A stretch of 64,000 bases of DNA from Epiperipatus broadwayi (GCA_028023455.1 JAQFVV010000031.1:3036001-3100000); one strand, 5' to 3'; counted from the stretch's first letter, positions 24,892 through 37,556 are shown. Translations and numbers: made by a program. Notes: generated from the letters alone by a model not told the origin.

Positions 24892-25632
24892 AGAAATATA
24901 TAAACAAATTAATAAAATGCTTGAATGGGAAATCATTTCCAAATGCTCTTCACCTTATTATAATCCAAAAAAGATGGATCGATGAAATTTTGTTTAGATG
25001 CTAGACAACTAAACAAAATTACTGTCCCTGACAGAAATATACCACCACCCATACATGAATTATTCATGAGATTTGGTAACCAGAAAGTATTTTCTATTTT
25101 TGATTTGACCTCAAGCTATTGGCAAATGGAACTTCATCCTGAAGATCACCAATATACAGTGTTTTGGTATGAAGGATTTACTTACCAAATTAATAGGATG
25201 CCATTTGAATTGATCAAGAGTGGTGCTGCCTCAATTAGGTGCTTGGATAAAACCTTATCCCCTGATATAAAACAGTTTGTAACAATATATGTAGATGAAA
25301 TTATAATTGCATCAACTACAATTGAAGAATATCTTCAACATATAAAAATGTTTTTTAAAGAGTATTCTGACAAAGGAATAAAAATCAATTTTAAGAAAAG
25401 CACTTTGGTATCTAATGAAGCGATCTTCTTAGGTCATATTATTGGACACAATGGAAATAAACCTCATCTAGATAAGATTAGTGCTATACAGAATTTCCCT
25501 AAACCCACAAATAAAAAACAAATAAGATCATTTTTAGGAATATACAATTTTTATAATCATTTCTACCAAAAATTTTCTGATTACATGGAACCATTGTTAA
25601 AACTCATTAGAAAAGATGAGAAATGGAAATGA
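24892..25632 (+). pseudogene. pol: Ty3/gypsy reverse transcriptase (broken)
   Basis: The open part 24982-25632 reads FCLDARQLNKITVPD, then FSIFDLTSSYWQM (first catalytic Asp), MPFELIKSGAA (normally MPFGLxNxxA), IYVDEIIIAS at the catalytic box and FLGHIIGHNG with RSFLGIYNFYNHF. The catalytic YVDD has become YVDE, and the conserved Gly of MPFG is Glu, so the enzyme would be dead. Upstream, 24892-24970 reads INKMLEWEIISKCSSPYYNP in a neighbouring frame, the normal RT N-side, showing a frameshift near the KKDG segment. A stop at 25630 separates it from RNase H. Reverse transcription of the element RNA in cytoplasmic particles is the known family role. Confidence 0.92.
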
Positions 25633-25644
25633 CTGAGGAACAAG

Positions 25645-26233
25645 ATGATGCATTTTGCTAAAATCAAAGCTGGAATTTTAAAGCAAACTACATTAGTTTT
25701 TCCTGATTTTAGCAACCCATTTATCATACAAACAGATAGTAGCAGTTATGGATTAGGGGTAAGTTTATCTCAAACCCAAGAGGATGTCCAAACAGGACTC
25801 CTCTATTTTATTAGCCATCTATTAAAAGGTCCTGAATTGAAATATATGATTTCAGAAAAAGAAGCACTGGCAAAATGTGGGCTTTTCAAAAATTTTGATA
25901 GATGCTTCTTGGATCATCAGAGATGATAGTGATACCTGATCATAAAAGCCTCGAATTTTTGAATCAAGCTACTTGAATAATTCTCAATTAGTCAGATTGA
26001 ATCTGTTATTACAAGAATTCAATTATACAATTAAATATTGTAAAGGATCCGAGAATGTTATAGTTGATGCACTAAGTCGAAATTCATGTAAATCAGAACA
26101 ATTACATTTATCAGTAGATAATGCCTACATTATGAATTTTGACCTGATAGTTGATGAAAATGTAGAGAATGATTTATTAAATATCCATAATTTACAAAAT
26201 CAAGATAAAAATTTATTTAATGCTGATTATTAA
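25645..26233 (+). pseudogene. pol: Ty3/gypsy RNase H and linker (broken)
   Basis: 25645-25926 reads TLVFPDFSNPFIIQTDSSSY then GLGVSLSQ, the first catalytic Asp region of Ty3/gypsy RNase H, followed by a degraded EKEALA block. The PDHKSLEFLNQ piece near 25935 corresponds to the TDHKPL motif. 25973-26233 continues with VRLNLLLQEFNYTIKYCKGS and VDALSR, the conserved C-side of the domain. Stops at 25927 and around 25973 split it. The expected role is removal of the RNA strand from the RNA:DNA hybrid. Confidence 0.88.
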
Positions 26234-26344
26234 AACATTAAATAAAGAGGAAATTCTGTATACAGCCAGCAATCTTTAATTATATAAGATAGATAATATG
26301 GTCTTGAAATATAAAATCAATGATAATTTAAATGAGTGGAGGGT

Positions 26345-27164
26345 AGTAATAACTGAAATGCTAAAAAACCCACTCATACAATATATACATTGTTTTTATG
26401 GACATTATGGTGTCTATAAAACTGAACAAACAATAAAAAATTGGTTTTATTGGTTCTAATATGCATAAAGATATTTTGAATGAAATTCAAAATTGTCAAA
26501 TATGTTTGAGAGCTAAACCAGTAAATACAAATTATGTTAGTTCAATGAATTCTATCATTCCAGAAAGACCAAATAAGATCTTAGCTATAGACTACTATGG
26601 ACCCTTACCTTCATTTAATAAAAAAAATTTTAGTAATAGCTTATAATCTCTTTTCTAAATTTGTATCTGCTTATCCAATACCCCAAGCTAATACTAGATA
26701 TACTATTAAAGTATTAGATACCCTTCATTTTGAAAGATTAGAAAAACCTATGACTATCTTAACTGATCATGGCACACCCTTCCTATCCAAAGAATGGAAT
26801 ACATGGGTAAATAAACATCAAATAAAACATGTGCTTACTTCTATAAAAAATTCTCAATCAAACCCATGTGAATGTGTAATGCGGGGACTTGGATGTTTGT
26901 TTAGAACTTATTTGAAAGATGATCACAAGGGGAGGGTAAAGCACACACGATATGGTAAATTATATAAATTGGAATGTTAATGAATCCACTGGATTCGCAC
27001 CCATTAAATTAGAATTAAAACAAAATATACCAATATTATTTAAATATTATATACTACCAATCCCTAATTTAACCATAAATATTGAAAAAGATAGAAAAGA
27101 TACTTTAGAAAGAATGATACAAATGGCTCAAAAACATCATAAAAATACATTTAAACCAAATTAA
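26345..27164 (+). pseudogene. pol: Ty3/gypsy integrase (broken)
   Basis: The HHCC zinc-binding region is seen across 26390-26520: H-FYGHYG-YKTEQT, then a stop and CQICLRAKP. The catalytic core follows after a frameshift near 26610: IDYYGPLP (first Asp), ILTDHGTPF (second Asp), and NPCECVMRGL holding the Glu of the DDE set at the usual NPxE position. 26952-27164 is the C-terminal region in another frame (STGFAPIKLELKQNIPILF). The three catalytic residues are still visible but the frame is broken at least three times. Confidence 0.88.
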
Positions 27165-27619
27165 CAATTTAAAGTATTTGACAAAGTATTTTTAAAGACT
27201 CCACATGTTAGTAATCCACAAAATTTCATTTTTCACAAATTTTGTAATACCTATGAAGAACTGTTTACTATTATAAAGAAAGCTAGACCAAATGCATATT
27301 GGTTAGATTGTGATGGTGAGATATGAGGTACTTATAATGCTCATATATTAAAACCCTGTCAAGGAAAAATATAAAAATTTCTTTAAATAATCAATTACTA
27401 TAAGTTATGTAATGCCTAAATTATGTAATAATTATTAGTATTATAGTGAAGAAATGTAAAGAATTAAGTTATGAAAGCAAAGGAAATACTATATATAATT
27501 GGGTCTAAAAAATTTATAGATTCATTTATAAAAATAAAATCTAGGGTGGATCATATCATTAATATGGAAACAGAAGACTGGTTGCTTATAGGTTGGCAAG
27601 TTCATAAATGAATTCCAAC

Positions 27620-27785
27620 TGATATGTTTATTGGATGCTAAAGATAATCTAGTTAGTCTCAAAAATTACAGAGCAGGATTAGTACCTTTAAATAAGTTTA
27701 TGTGTATTCATTTATTGGATGTCAGTGATAGTCTAGTAAGTCTCAATAAAGAGCACGATTGGCACTTTAAATTGCTTTATACATA
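27620..27785 (+). repeat. Two-copy tandem repeat in the element 3' region
   Basis: TTTATTGGATG, GATA-TCTAGT, AGTCTCAA and an AGCA-GATT block appear in the same order at 27625-27700 and 27710-27780. The unit is about 85 bp and lies between integrase and the right LTR. Confidence 0.7.
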
Positions 27786-28317
27786 AAATACTTATGAACT
27801 AACTAATTAAATCTTAGTTACAAAATAATCAGGTTTTCTACCATATAATTATTTTGATATACCATTATCAAATACTTAGTATATTGATATGGATACATTA
27901 TATGGAAATTGATTGAAAAAAATGAATAAAAAGAAAGTAATTTATATAATGATTTTTACATAATAAAATATTATTAAATTATTTAACTTTAATAGGTAAT
28001 AATTTTAAAATAAAATAGTCAGGATAAATGGTAATATTATAGAAATGATATTACATTTAATCTATGATTTGATCAAAACAAATTATATGAGATGTACCAT
28101 ATTTAAGACATTATTAAAAAAAGAACCCAATGGCCTATAAAGCAATTTAATTATTATTAAATATAATAATTAATAATCATTTTTCTCTAATAATTGATTA
28201 AGAATTTAAAAATCTTAAATCGAGGGGAAATAAAAAAAGAAATATGTATTGTAATAATGCATAAATGATAATAAAAATGAAGAATTAAAATAAAATGTTA
28301 GTTTATTTTAATCCTCT

Positions 28318-28332
28318 TTAGTCGAGGAGAAA
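28318..28332 (+). other. Polypurine-rich stretch before the right LTR
   Basis: CGAGGAGAAA immediately precedes the TGTACC start of the right LTR and would serve as the plus-strand primer site. A similar CGAGGGGAAA is found about 110 bp upstream. Confidence 0.6.
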
Positions 28333-28673
28333 TGTACCAGTATACATTACTCACACGTACATATAATCAATATATGTATACATTATATTTTTATTTCTAT
28401 TATAATTATGAAAATAAATATGTAACATAGTAAAATAGTATTTTTCATTTTTTAAAATAAAAAACCATTGTTCAAATACTAATTCATTAATAGAGACAAT
28501 TGCCAAGGTGATGACCTTTAAGTTCACATGCAATTTATCAAATTAAAAAGAATGAAATTAACTCCATGATTTAATATAGAATGGTAATATCACAATATAT
28601 AATATGATATGCTTTAGCAAGCTCATGCAACTATAAATAGAAAAAAATTAAATAATTTATGGGAAGATTAAAG
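28333..28673 (+). repeat. Right LTR (at least this part)
   Basis: It matches the left LTR from TGTACCAG through GGGAAGATTAAAG. A TATAAATAG box is at 28632-28640, so the homologous part is mainly U3. The real LTR should continue into R and U5 after 28673; a CA followed by (AT)n near 29019 is one possible end, not proven. The frame at 28351-28533 is a shadow. Confidence 0.85.
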
Positions 28674-29019
28674 ATTTGATCTTTTCAGCAATATCCTCAC
28701 AAGGACTTATACTGTGTTCAATTTAAAAGAATAGTGTATAGGATAAAATCTATATTTTTGAAAAATTTAATAAGAAAGGTTATTAGAAAAAAATTTCTAA
28801 TATTTCTTTAAGAAAAGTAATTTCTAAATTATTTAATTTGAATAGAATTTTTGTATTCTATAAAGATCGTTTTAGTTGGAGTTCTAAATATAAAGATCAT
28901 TTTAAAAAGAACGTTTTACAAAAACTTCAGTAAATTAAATTAATGTACTTTACAGTATAAGAAAAATGCAAAGTGATTAGAACACCAGTTTTATTGTAGG
29001 ATATATAAAATGCACTTGT

Positions 29020-30163
29020 CTAATCAAATATATATATGTGAGTAGCAACTTTTGTCAAATACCTTTAAAATTATATATAAGCTATATCTTAGAAATGAAA
29101 TTATAATTGCTAATAAAAACTGTATATAGAAGGGAAGATCAATAATTTAAAATATTTTTATTTTTTTATATTTAATAAAAATTTAGATATGGGATAAGAA
29201 ATATTAACATAGGAAAGATATATTGATATATTAAAGGGATAGAGTGAACTTAGAGGTGAGAAATTAAATTATTCTTCAATTTACATATTATTTTTTTATG
29301 TCATGACACTACTTTTTTGTACTAATTCAAATAGTCTAGTAACCATTGTTTATTATTGGATAAATTATTAACATTAGTATGAAATATATTTATATATATA
29401 TTTTTATTAATGATCAATAATTACATATAATCATTTTAACGAATGAAAACCTTATATACAAATAATTAGATTATTATTTGTATAATCTAATTATTATATG
29501 ATAGTTTTAATATAGTAATCTTAATATTTATATATATACTTTATATGAGTTATTAAATTATGTAGTGTTATAAATTAAAAAATATATCTACAATGGGTAA
29601 ATAGAATATATTTATATTTTAAATATAAGATAGATAGATAAATAATTCTTATATATTATAAAGTTTAAATTATTTATTTGTTAAGTAAATAATTATTGTG
29701 TTTTATATTAAACTAAATGAAGTCTTTAATTTATTTTATTTATTTATTTAATTTTATAAAATAAGATTAAACATTTAATATATAATCTTTATTGATTATT
29801 ATATTAACTTCATAAAACCCATTTTAAAGAGTTAGTGAGATTTATTATTATTACTCTAGTATATTGATAGGAACCCCTGAAGAGAGTCAATTGCTAAACT
29901 TCCATGAGTTTGAAATCTGAGCATAACAGTTAAATCAATTAAGGTGAAGATTGATTTGATGTGGTTTAGATATAATTTATATTAATAATTACATAATAAA
30001 TTATTTATTTGGAACAGATATAGTTTTATATTAAAATTAAATCACATCATTCATAGCATCCTATATGAAGACCTTGAATCTGAATATAGTGAGATGTGAC
30101 TGCCTTCACTTATCTTGTTGAAAAGGTGCGTACTGTTACAAGATATATATATATAAAAGTAAA
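29020..30163. other. AT-rich intron stretch
   Basis: Almost pure A/T sequence with a small inverse pair at about 29463-29500 (ATAATTAGATTATT and its inverse). No exon, RNA gene or element with defined ends was recognised. Confidence 0.5.
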
Positions 30164-31027
30164 TACACCTGTTTTTACGCGGTTTTATTTAACACGATTT
30201 TGAAGTTACACGATTTGTGTTTCACTGGAAGTTGATTTCCGATAATGCGCTATTACTTTAAATAATAAATTTTGCGCACTTACGTTATATTGAAAGTAAT
30301 AGCACATTATTGGAATTCGACTTTCATCTTAGTAATTTCAATATTTTCAATGCTTTATAATATTAAGATTTTATGCAATAATGAAATTAAAATCATGATT
30401 TCCACATTTTATGTATACACATATTAAATTTTAAAAGATTATAATGTAAATTTGTTCAAACATTGTGCGTGTTAATTTTGCATTTTAAATCACATTCTGT
30501 TTTTGCTTTTTAAAAAAGAACATAATCAATTATTATTTTCTTATTAATGACGTAATCATTAATGTGCTCTTAAATTCCAACGAGAGCTAAATGGTTATAT
30601 GTCTGGATATCGCGAGCTTCGTAAACAATTAATAAAATCATCTCAAAGATTAATTACTAATTACATTGTCACCAGAAAATCATAATAATTAAAATGTGTA
30701 TAAAAAATATAAATTACTGTACTGTAAATTATGCATAAAAATATATTATTTTGAATAAAATTAAATATTATAGTTAAAAAAAGTTTGTCTTGTATCAATT
30801 TGTTTCAAATTTGAAATTTTTTATTATTCATATTTTATTTCCTTATTTTTTTTTTTGCGTGAATTTTAAAGTAATTTTATGTTGGTGCTTTGCTTTTATG
30901 AGAATTTTGAAAAATCACAGACTGCATCCCCCCCTTTTCAATGTAAGTTACGTCTATTTTTGCACGATTTTGTTTGCACATGTTTTCTGAGGAACCTATC
31001 TATCGTGTAAAATGAGACCCAGGTGTA
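30164..31027. mobile_element. Non-autonomous TIR DNA transposon (copy 2)
   Basis: It starts TACACCTG and ends GAGACCCAGGTGTA. The interior matches the element at 666-2039 in reverse complement: the TTTTACGCG/ACACGAT start, the CTGAGGAACCTATCTATCG block, the GAGAGCTAAATGG block and the AATTCGACTTTCATCTTAGT block. It is about 0.5 kb shorter. The right end is followed by TA, but the left flank is AA, so the duplication is not clean. The frame 30790-30990 lies inside and is not a gene. Confidence 0.75.
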
Positions 31028-31879
31028 TATGAAAACAGTCAGCATCTAAACAATACTAATATCTATAATAATTAACAATGCATCTCCTAAGCAAATCTCA
31101 CCATATCAATGCAGATAATCAAGGCTTATTATAAAACTGTAATAGGTAATCAAACATTTATGCATAGACTGTGAAATAATATATCAGTTGAAGCACTAAA
31201 CATATTATTTGGTTTATTTTTCGGCTACAAACTTCACCCAATGAATCACTCAATTGTGTCAAACTTTATATAATATTATAACTTTTAATTAATAAATATG
31301 TAATAGCAAATTAATAAATCTGAGGTATTGCGTATGTAAGTCATATTATTATTAACAAAATATTTGAATGTGTATATGTGTATGCACATGTGTTTAGTCT
31401 GTGCTTATTTAATCTGTGCTAAATCTAAAGTGATATTATTTTAAAAGATTTAAAATGTTATTTTAATTTTAAAATAAAAGATTATTTATTAAGGAGCATA
31501 AATAAACAAACAAATAAATAAAGGAAATGATTTATTTTAGTATTTGTAAATTAAATATATATTTTATTATTTATATATTATAATTTAATTTTATTGAAAT
31601 ATGTAATATTTTTATTTATAATAAATTATTGAAATGAATACTATAGTATTCTTCAGGGACTCATATTTAAATATGTGTACCCATCAAAACCTTGAAAACT
31701 GTGATGTCAAAATTAAAATTGTGATAACTTCGAGTGATGATGATATACTTCATCACCTGCATAGAAGCTTACAAATAGAATTGCAGTAGATAAATCAATC
31801 TATTTCTCTTATTGTTTGTCTGCTGATTTAACCTTCATATTGCTTTTATATAAAATAGCCATATTGTCTTGTTATCTTG

Positions 31880-32250
31880 TCATGCAGTGCTAAAAAAAAA
31901 AGATTTTTTCAGATATTTGCCCTAAAAACTTTTTTTAAGATTACCAATAAGAATATAAAACATTAAACCATTAAACATCACATGATCACATTTCCACTAT
32001 AAAAATCAAAACCCAAACCCAAAACAAAAATACCTCCACAAAAAAAAAAAAAAAAAAAAAAGGACAAACAAAATGCGAAAAACCAACCCACACCCATTCC
32101 CCCCCATCCCCCCCCATGACTACCCCCAAACAAATGGGGGGGGGGGTGGAGGAGGAGGAATTAGAGAGGGTTTTTCAAAAAACCCTTTCGGGCACCATTA
32201 GATTTTTTTTTTAGTTCAGGGGGACAATCTGGCGGGGGGGTTTTGCTTTG
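31880..32250. repeat. Homopolymer-rich low-complexity block
   Basis: A run of more than 20 A is followed by clustered C runs (CCCCCCATCCCCCC), then G runs (up to about 12) and short TTTTTT tracts. This is unlike any other place in the window and has much higher G/C. It may be a real simple-sequence region or a poorly resolved assembly patch. Confidence 0.7.
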
Positions 32251-32807
32251 TTTATTAATATAAAACATTGTAATAAATAATTAAAATGTACAGATAAATG
32301 GAATTGGAAATATTTTCCCTAGGATTGCATATCTGATAAATTATTCAAGAATGCTGTTTATCTTTACATTTAATTTCTAGAATTAGAAGGCAGATTCTTA
32401 TGAATGATTTATTATATTATCACTTGTACTAAATTTATTGTTTTAAACAAAATTTTATTATCATTTAATGTAATTAAAAATGTTTTATTCTAAAAAACAT
32501 CAATATCTGCATTGTTTTCTTAAGAAACAGGACAAATTGTGAATTAAAATATATTTACTAAAGTATTGTAGGAATGGATAAAATATATTTACTAAATGAA
32601 TAAAAATAACGTATTTGTATATTACCAATTGTGCCAAATACTGCATTCATTTATTTAAAAAATAATTCATCACATTATTTGATCTATTGAAAGAATAAAT
32701 CATTATGTCATCCTTTGGGATTTCCATAAATAGAAGCACTGAAGGATTAAATAAATTTTTATATCATTATAGAATCTTCAGATAATTGACAAACATCTAA
32801 AGTCAGT

Positions 32808-32884
32808 GACAGCTGCTTTACAAGCAATTGTCCCGGGTTAGTGGGTTCGCTTCCCGGCTGATGCTATGACACATGGGAAAAAAA
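32808..32884 (+). mobile_element. tRNA-like SINE fragment (copy 2)
   Basis: GCTTTACAAGCAATTGTCCC, GTGGGTTCGCTTCCCGG (B-box-like) and ATGCTATGACACATGGG with an A run follow one another, matching the layout at 7088-7172. This copy preserves the B-box better. It lies in the intron between the exons at 33800 and 21746. Confidence 0.55.
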
Positions 32885-33799
32885 ACTCTAAAGTTTACCT
32901 TGCAAAATTTTAAAAACTTTTAAAAGAACTTTAGTAATAAAATATTTTAGTATTCTTTATTATTCTTAATTTGTTGTTATCAATAAAATAATGTTTTCGT
33001 GATAAAAGAATAATGAATTAACTTGAATATTCAGATAGTTGATGTTTAAATTTTATAATTATATTTAAGATTGATGCACTATTTATAAGTGTAAAACTCA
33101 AACAAATATATATGTAAAACATGTATAAAATTAATTTATTTAACTTTTATACTGCTTACTATGAATATAAATTTGAAATGCATAAACAATCTTCTATTAG
33201 TGAAAATTATAATCAGATTTTTTAGAATTAAAGCTTAAAAGATCTTACATATGAGCAATCATGTTTAATGTAACAAATTGAAGAAATATAACATCTAATC
33301 ACAGTTCTTGAAACAATCTTTATTTCAACCCTACATTACATAAAAAAGTATCTAATTTAATAAACATTTCATTTCTAACTTTTATACATCGCACACATAT
33401 TTTGAAAAAGCATAAACAATATTTTTCTAATGAAAACTATAATTGAACTTTTAAAGCATAAAAAACTTATTCTAATAAGCATCATAAAAAATAGAGATGG
33501 AAATTTTTCCCCTAATATTTATATTAAATATCTTTCTAACAATGTTTCTCTTCATGAAAGAAAAGACTCATAAAATGAATTGTTTATTTAAAAAATCTAA
33601 AATATAGAGGGTTCTATTATCTCTCTGTGTGTATAGTTAAAATATGTATCATTAAAGCAGCACTTAAAACCTTCATTTTATAGATTTATTTTTTATCTAA
33701 GATGTTTAAATACTTGATACTTTTTATTAATCAATTAAGTTCAAATTAATAATAACATTTAAAAAATATTATAATTAATATTTTAAGTATAAATATTAC

Positions 33800-33962
33800 C
33801 TGTGTGTATTGCAAAATCAGAGTTTGAGGAATAAGAGAAATAATTGTAAATAGAAAACACCAATTTTTCTTGTCACTGATGATATCTTGATATTTTCGAA
33901 ATTCAGTATGAGTTTTACATTTTCGAGAAGGTTTAATCACTCTTTTGCATTGTTTTACTCGT
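33800..33962 (-). CDS. DUR3-like sodium:solute symporter, internal exon
   Basis: 163 nt: one base that completes a Glu codon with the previous exon, then 54 codons. The peptide starts RVKQCKRVIKPSRKCKTH, continues FRKYQDIISDKKNWC and ends in the hydrophobic FLFTIISLIPQTLIL. The basic, Cys-containing first half continues the cytosolic loop of the previous exon, and the KNW-C boundary leads into the next membrane helix. Acceptor is TTGACAG, donor CACAG|GTAATA; it ends in phase 0, fitting the exon at 21746. The same loop type with a basic S-RKCK-H segment is known from animal DUR3-like symporters. The bigger reading frame around it (33746-34003) includes intron sequence at both ends. Confidence 0.85.
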
Positions 33963-34975
33963 CTGTCAATAAAATCAATAAAATAATATATATATATATG
34001 CATAAATACCCATACATGTATACATGCACATATGCAAATACATACCCATATATAAGATTTATGTATATTAAGTAGACGTGTATATATATATATATAACTA
34101 CATTATACACTAGTAAATCAAATCATGCCTATATTATCCAGATAAATCATGCCAATCATTGATAAGGTTACATTATATATAGACAAAAAATTGAAAATCG
34201 TTTTTAAATAACGTCTATGATGTTATATAGACAATAATATAAACAAAGAAAAACAATGAAGTGAAATTATAAATTTGCAAAGAAGTTAATAAGCATCATA
34301 GACCAATTTATGTGATGTTTCCTTAACTTGTATGCAGACTTGTAATTTCACTTTATTTTTTCTCATTGTTCACATAGTGGCCTATATTCTACTATATCTA
34401 TGGATAAAAAGTGCTTTTCTATTTTCTGACTATATGTTATTCAACTTTGACAAGAGTTATAAAGATTTGATTGAAGAATATAAGTGTGATATGCTTTTTC
34501 ATTTTAATAGATTACACGATATAATATTACATTAAATGCAAATAAATGACAAAACAGTATTTCAATATTTTACTTCAGGATAAGCTATTTCTACATTCTT
34601 TTACAGAGAAATAATAAGTCAGAAAGCTATTCTCATCAGGCTAGTTACAAACTGTTGGTAAAAAAGTTTATTTCCTTCTTATTTTAGCCTATATTTAAAA
34701 ACAGTCAAATATTATTATCAATTTATTGTCCAATAATTTGATGGATAGCTAGATTTTTGAATGAGCTACCCGAAAAAAAAATGTTAGCTACTATTTGAAA
34801 TCTTAAAAGAAAAAAAAAAATTAACTTCCACTTGTCTTGGTTTCAAAATCACTATTATAAATATGGCAATCAGATGAGTTAACAGAATATTTCATAACGA
34901 TTTTTCAATATGTAAGATAAAAGGATGAATTCCATGCACTCATGCCCACCCTCTATATAGTTCGATTTGTGTGTG

Positions 34976-34990
34976 TGTGTGTGTTAGGGT
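34976..34990 (+). repeat. Short (GT)n tract
   Basis: A GT dinucleotide run of about 16 bp; another (GT)n follows (AT)n at 37690-37718. Confidence 0.85.
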
Positions 34991-35346
34991 GTATGTGTTC
35001 TTGAGTCAATTTAAGTAATCAGACTTAGGATGTTTTTTTCATATAGCTGACCTATAGTATTTCCAAATAAACATCCAATTTTGGTAATGAGTTATTTTTT
35101 TTAGTTATTGTTATCTAGATAATAAAAGAAAGATCAAAAACATTAAGAACATTGCCATATTTTAAATTTGATGGAAAGGCCTTTTTCATGTAGTATCTAT
35201 TTAAAAGTTTCTTTTACACACAAGTATATAATATATATGTCTTGATATCAAAATAATTGTTAATGGTTATTTTTCATACATATGTATTAAATCATAAGTG
35301 ACAACAGCTTACTTGTTATAATACATAAATCACATCAACATAGACT

Positions 35347-35458
35347 CATGCTTAAACAAACAATAGAATAGTAACAATATGTCATCAAGGTCATACTGTA
35401 GTTAGGCGGTGTTACCTTGACATTGATTTATAATATTCTATTGGTATGTTTAAGTATG
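35347..35458. repeat. Imperfect hairpin, 45-base arms and 22-base loop
   Basis: 35347-35391 and 35414-35458 are inverse with several mismatches: CATGCTTAAACAAACAATAG pairs with CTATTGGTATGTTTAAGTATG less its first base, and the inner ends ATCAAGGT/ACCTTGA also pair. The loop contains the GC-richer TAGTTAGGCGGTG. It is either a small foldback element or a transcribed hairpin. Confidence 0.65.
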
Positions 35459-35552
35459 AAGGCTATATGTATTATTTTTATCTTTTTCTTTGTTAGAAAA
35501 ATGTTTTTAAAATTTTTAGCAACCTGAAAGTTTTTATTATTTTCTTCATATG

Positions 35553-35630
35553 AATTGGTCTCTCTTTTTTAAATACAGTTGGGTGTGTTTTCATTGTGGT
35601 ACACCAAAATCATAGCTCTCACTGATTGTC
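35553..35630 (+). repeat. Inverted repeat, arm 1
   Basis: GTGGTACACCAAAATCATAG and the following CTCTCACTGATTG recur inverted at about 37563-37605, and TTGGTCTCTCTTTTTT matches inverted near 37625-37645. The pair is about 2 kb apart in the same intron, and is a dispersed repeat with no recognised coding. Confidence 0.65.
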
Positions 35631-37556
35631 TAAAAATGGTGCTCCATTTATTTTCATGGATATGATTGTGGTTGGTGACAAACCATACCTTCTTAAGTTT
35701 TCTCTTCCTGGAATCTTATTCTATGCAAACTAGATTAACATTTTTTGGATTGAAGGCATTACTGGATTGTTGTTTTTGTTCTCAGAAGATGGATTTATAT
35801 TTGGGATTATTTTTGCATGCTTATATAGTGTACCATTATTTTGGTACAATCTATACTGAGTATTCTGCATGGAAGGAGAGAGAAGATTGCTGAGAAAAAA
35901 GTATATTTTATAAAATATAGATTTTATTTTAATAAACAAAATTCTTTTTTTTTTGTTGTAACTATCATGATAATCAGAGAAAACAAAATGTGCATCTAAA
36001 ATAAGAAAAAAAAATGTAATTAACTGTAATTAGAAAGGGAAGGAAGATATGATATTTCTTCTTTACCTTATGAAATATGGCCAAATGGAATGCTGATCAC
36101 CCATAATTAACTTAGTAAATAAAAAAAATTAGAGATTGTATATAATTAAATTTAGTAAAATATTCAATTATTCTGCTGATAAAATTAAGATAGTTCACAT
36201 CTAAAATGGATGCTATATTAAAGTTAATATAAAACTATATATTTAAGTTATGATTAATGTTGTAAATTAATAATAATAAAAATAAGGTTTGTGGGAAAAT
36301 TAAATTCCTGAAGAAATAAAGAAAAGGGTGAATATGTATTTGCATGATACAATCAGGCCAGTGATATAAAAAGGCAACCCTGGGAACTTTGAGAGATTTC
36401 TTCTTTGCTTCATTAATATACATAATAAATTCTGCAAATTACAATGCTGTATTCTTCATTGAGCAGTGTATCATAGTTAAAGATCTAGAAAGCTGTATAG
36501 AAATTTTACTGTGTGATAATTCAAACTAGATGCACTGCTAAGCAGATACTATTGCCAATGCTTTCTTCCTAATCTAAAGTTGCAAGGATGCCTTGATTCA
36601 AAATGTCAAGACTACATAATAACCAGATCCTAGTAAAAAACAACACTTCAAATAAACATAATGGATCTCATAATTCATAGAAATAAGAAATCCACAGCTA
36701 TGGTATACACTTAGTATATCAGTAATTAAATCCATTAAAAGAAATAACAGGTAAAATTAATGAGAGTTCTATACTAACTTGAATGTTTATCTGAACTAAT
36801 AATATAAACTTTTAATAAATTAATATGAAGGTGATCTAAACTTTATTATTGTTAACTGAATACCTAATTAAATTTATAATTAAGAATATGTGTTATGTGT
36901 CTATTCTAGGTAATGTTGTATCTATATGTTAATGTTTAATAATATTTAGTAGAGTAATATTAATAAATAATTTTGTATTATAATGTGTACTTACTTGTTT
37001 ATTAAATCTATGTTGTAATTTAAATTCAGCAGTTTTTATTATCAAGATTCCTTCAGATAAGAATGCTAATGCATGTAACTAATTTGTTAAACCTCCATAA
37101 ATAGAAACCATATAACAAAAAACTTGTAATTATAAAGAAAATAGAAAAATTCCGTCTTTATTAATTAACTATGTGATGGTGTGTTCAGTTAATATCGTCC
37201 ACTGAACACTAGTGCCTGAAATAAATAAATAAAAACTGTCACAAGTTATAGTTTTCTTTTATACCATTAGGTATACTATTACCGGAGGTTTGATTGACCA
37301 GAAAATATAATCACATTTTTCCCAATATTTATTTATTAAATTAAAAAGGAGGGAGTGATTTGACCATATCACAAACATTATTCTGTTTATAATTATACTT
37401 ATAGTGTAAATAGTTTAAGAATTGTTTAATAACCGGAATCTATATAGATATAAAAAACCATCGAACAGATGAAAAAGCTTCGACATACATTAGACATATA
37501 AGTAAAATCTAATTTAAATAATTACTACAATTATTTCTCAATAAATAGGTCAGAGC

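Larger units (their letters stand above)
24549..28673 (+). mobile_element. Decayed Ty3/gypsy LTR retrotransposon
   Basis: Direct repeats of about 342 bp bound a pol region in the order RT, RNase H, integrase (zinc finger then catalytic core), which is the Ty3/gypsy order. The element lies on plus, opposite to the symporter gene whose intron holds it. The left LTR runs straight into RT at 24891, so the primer binding site, gag and protease are missing. Pol is split by stops and frameshifts near 24970, 25632, 25926, 26460 and 26610. The right LTR probably extends beyond 28673, since the left copy is truncated at the RT junction; its true end was not determined. Confidence 0.9.

Noticed and set aside
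30790-30990. 66-codon plus frame rich in Phe
   Set aside because: It is fully contained in the TIR element at 30164-31027, and its counterpart in copy 1 is not open.
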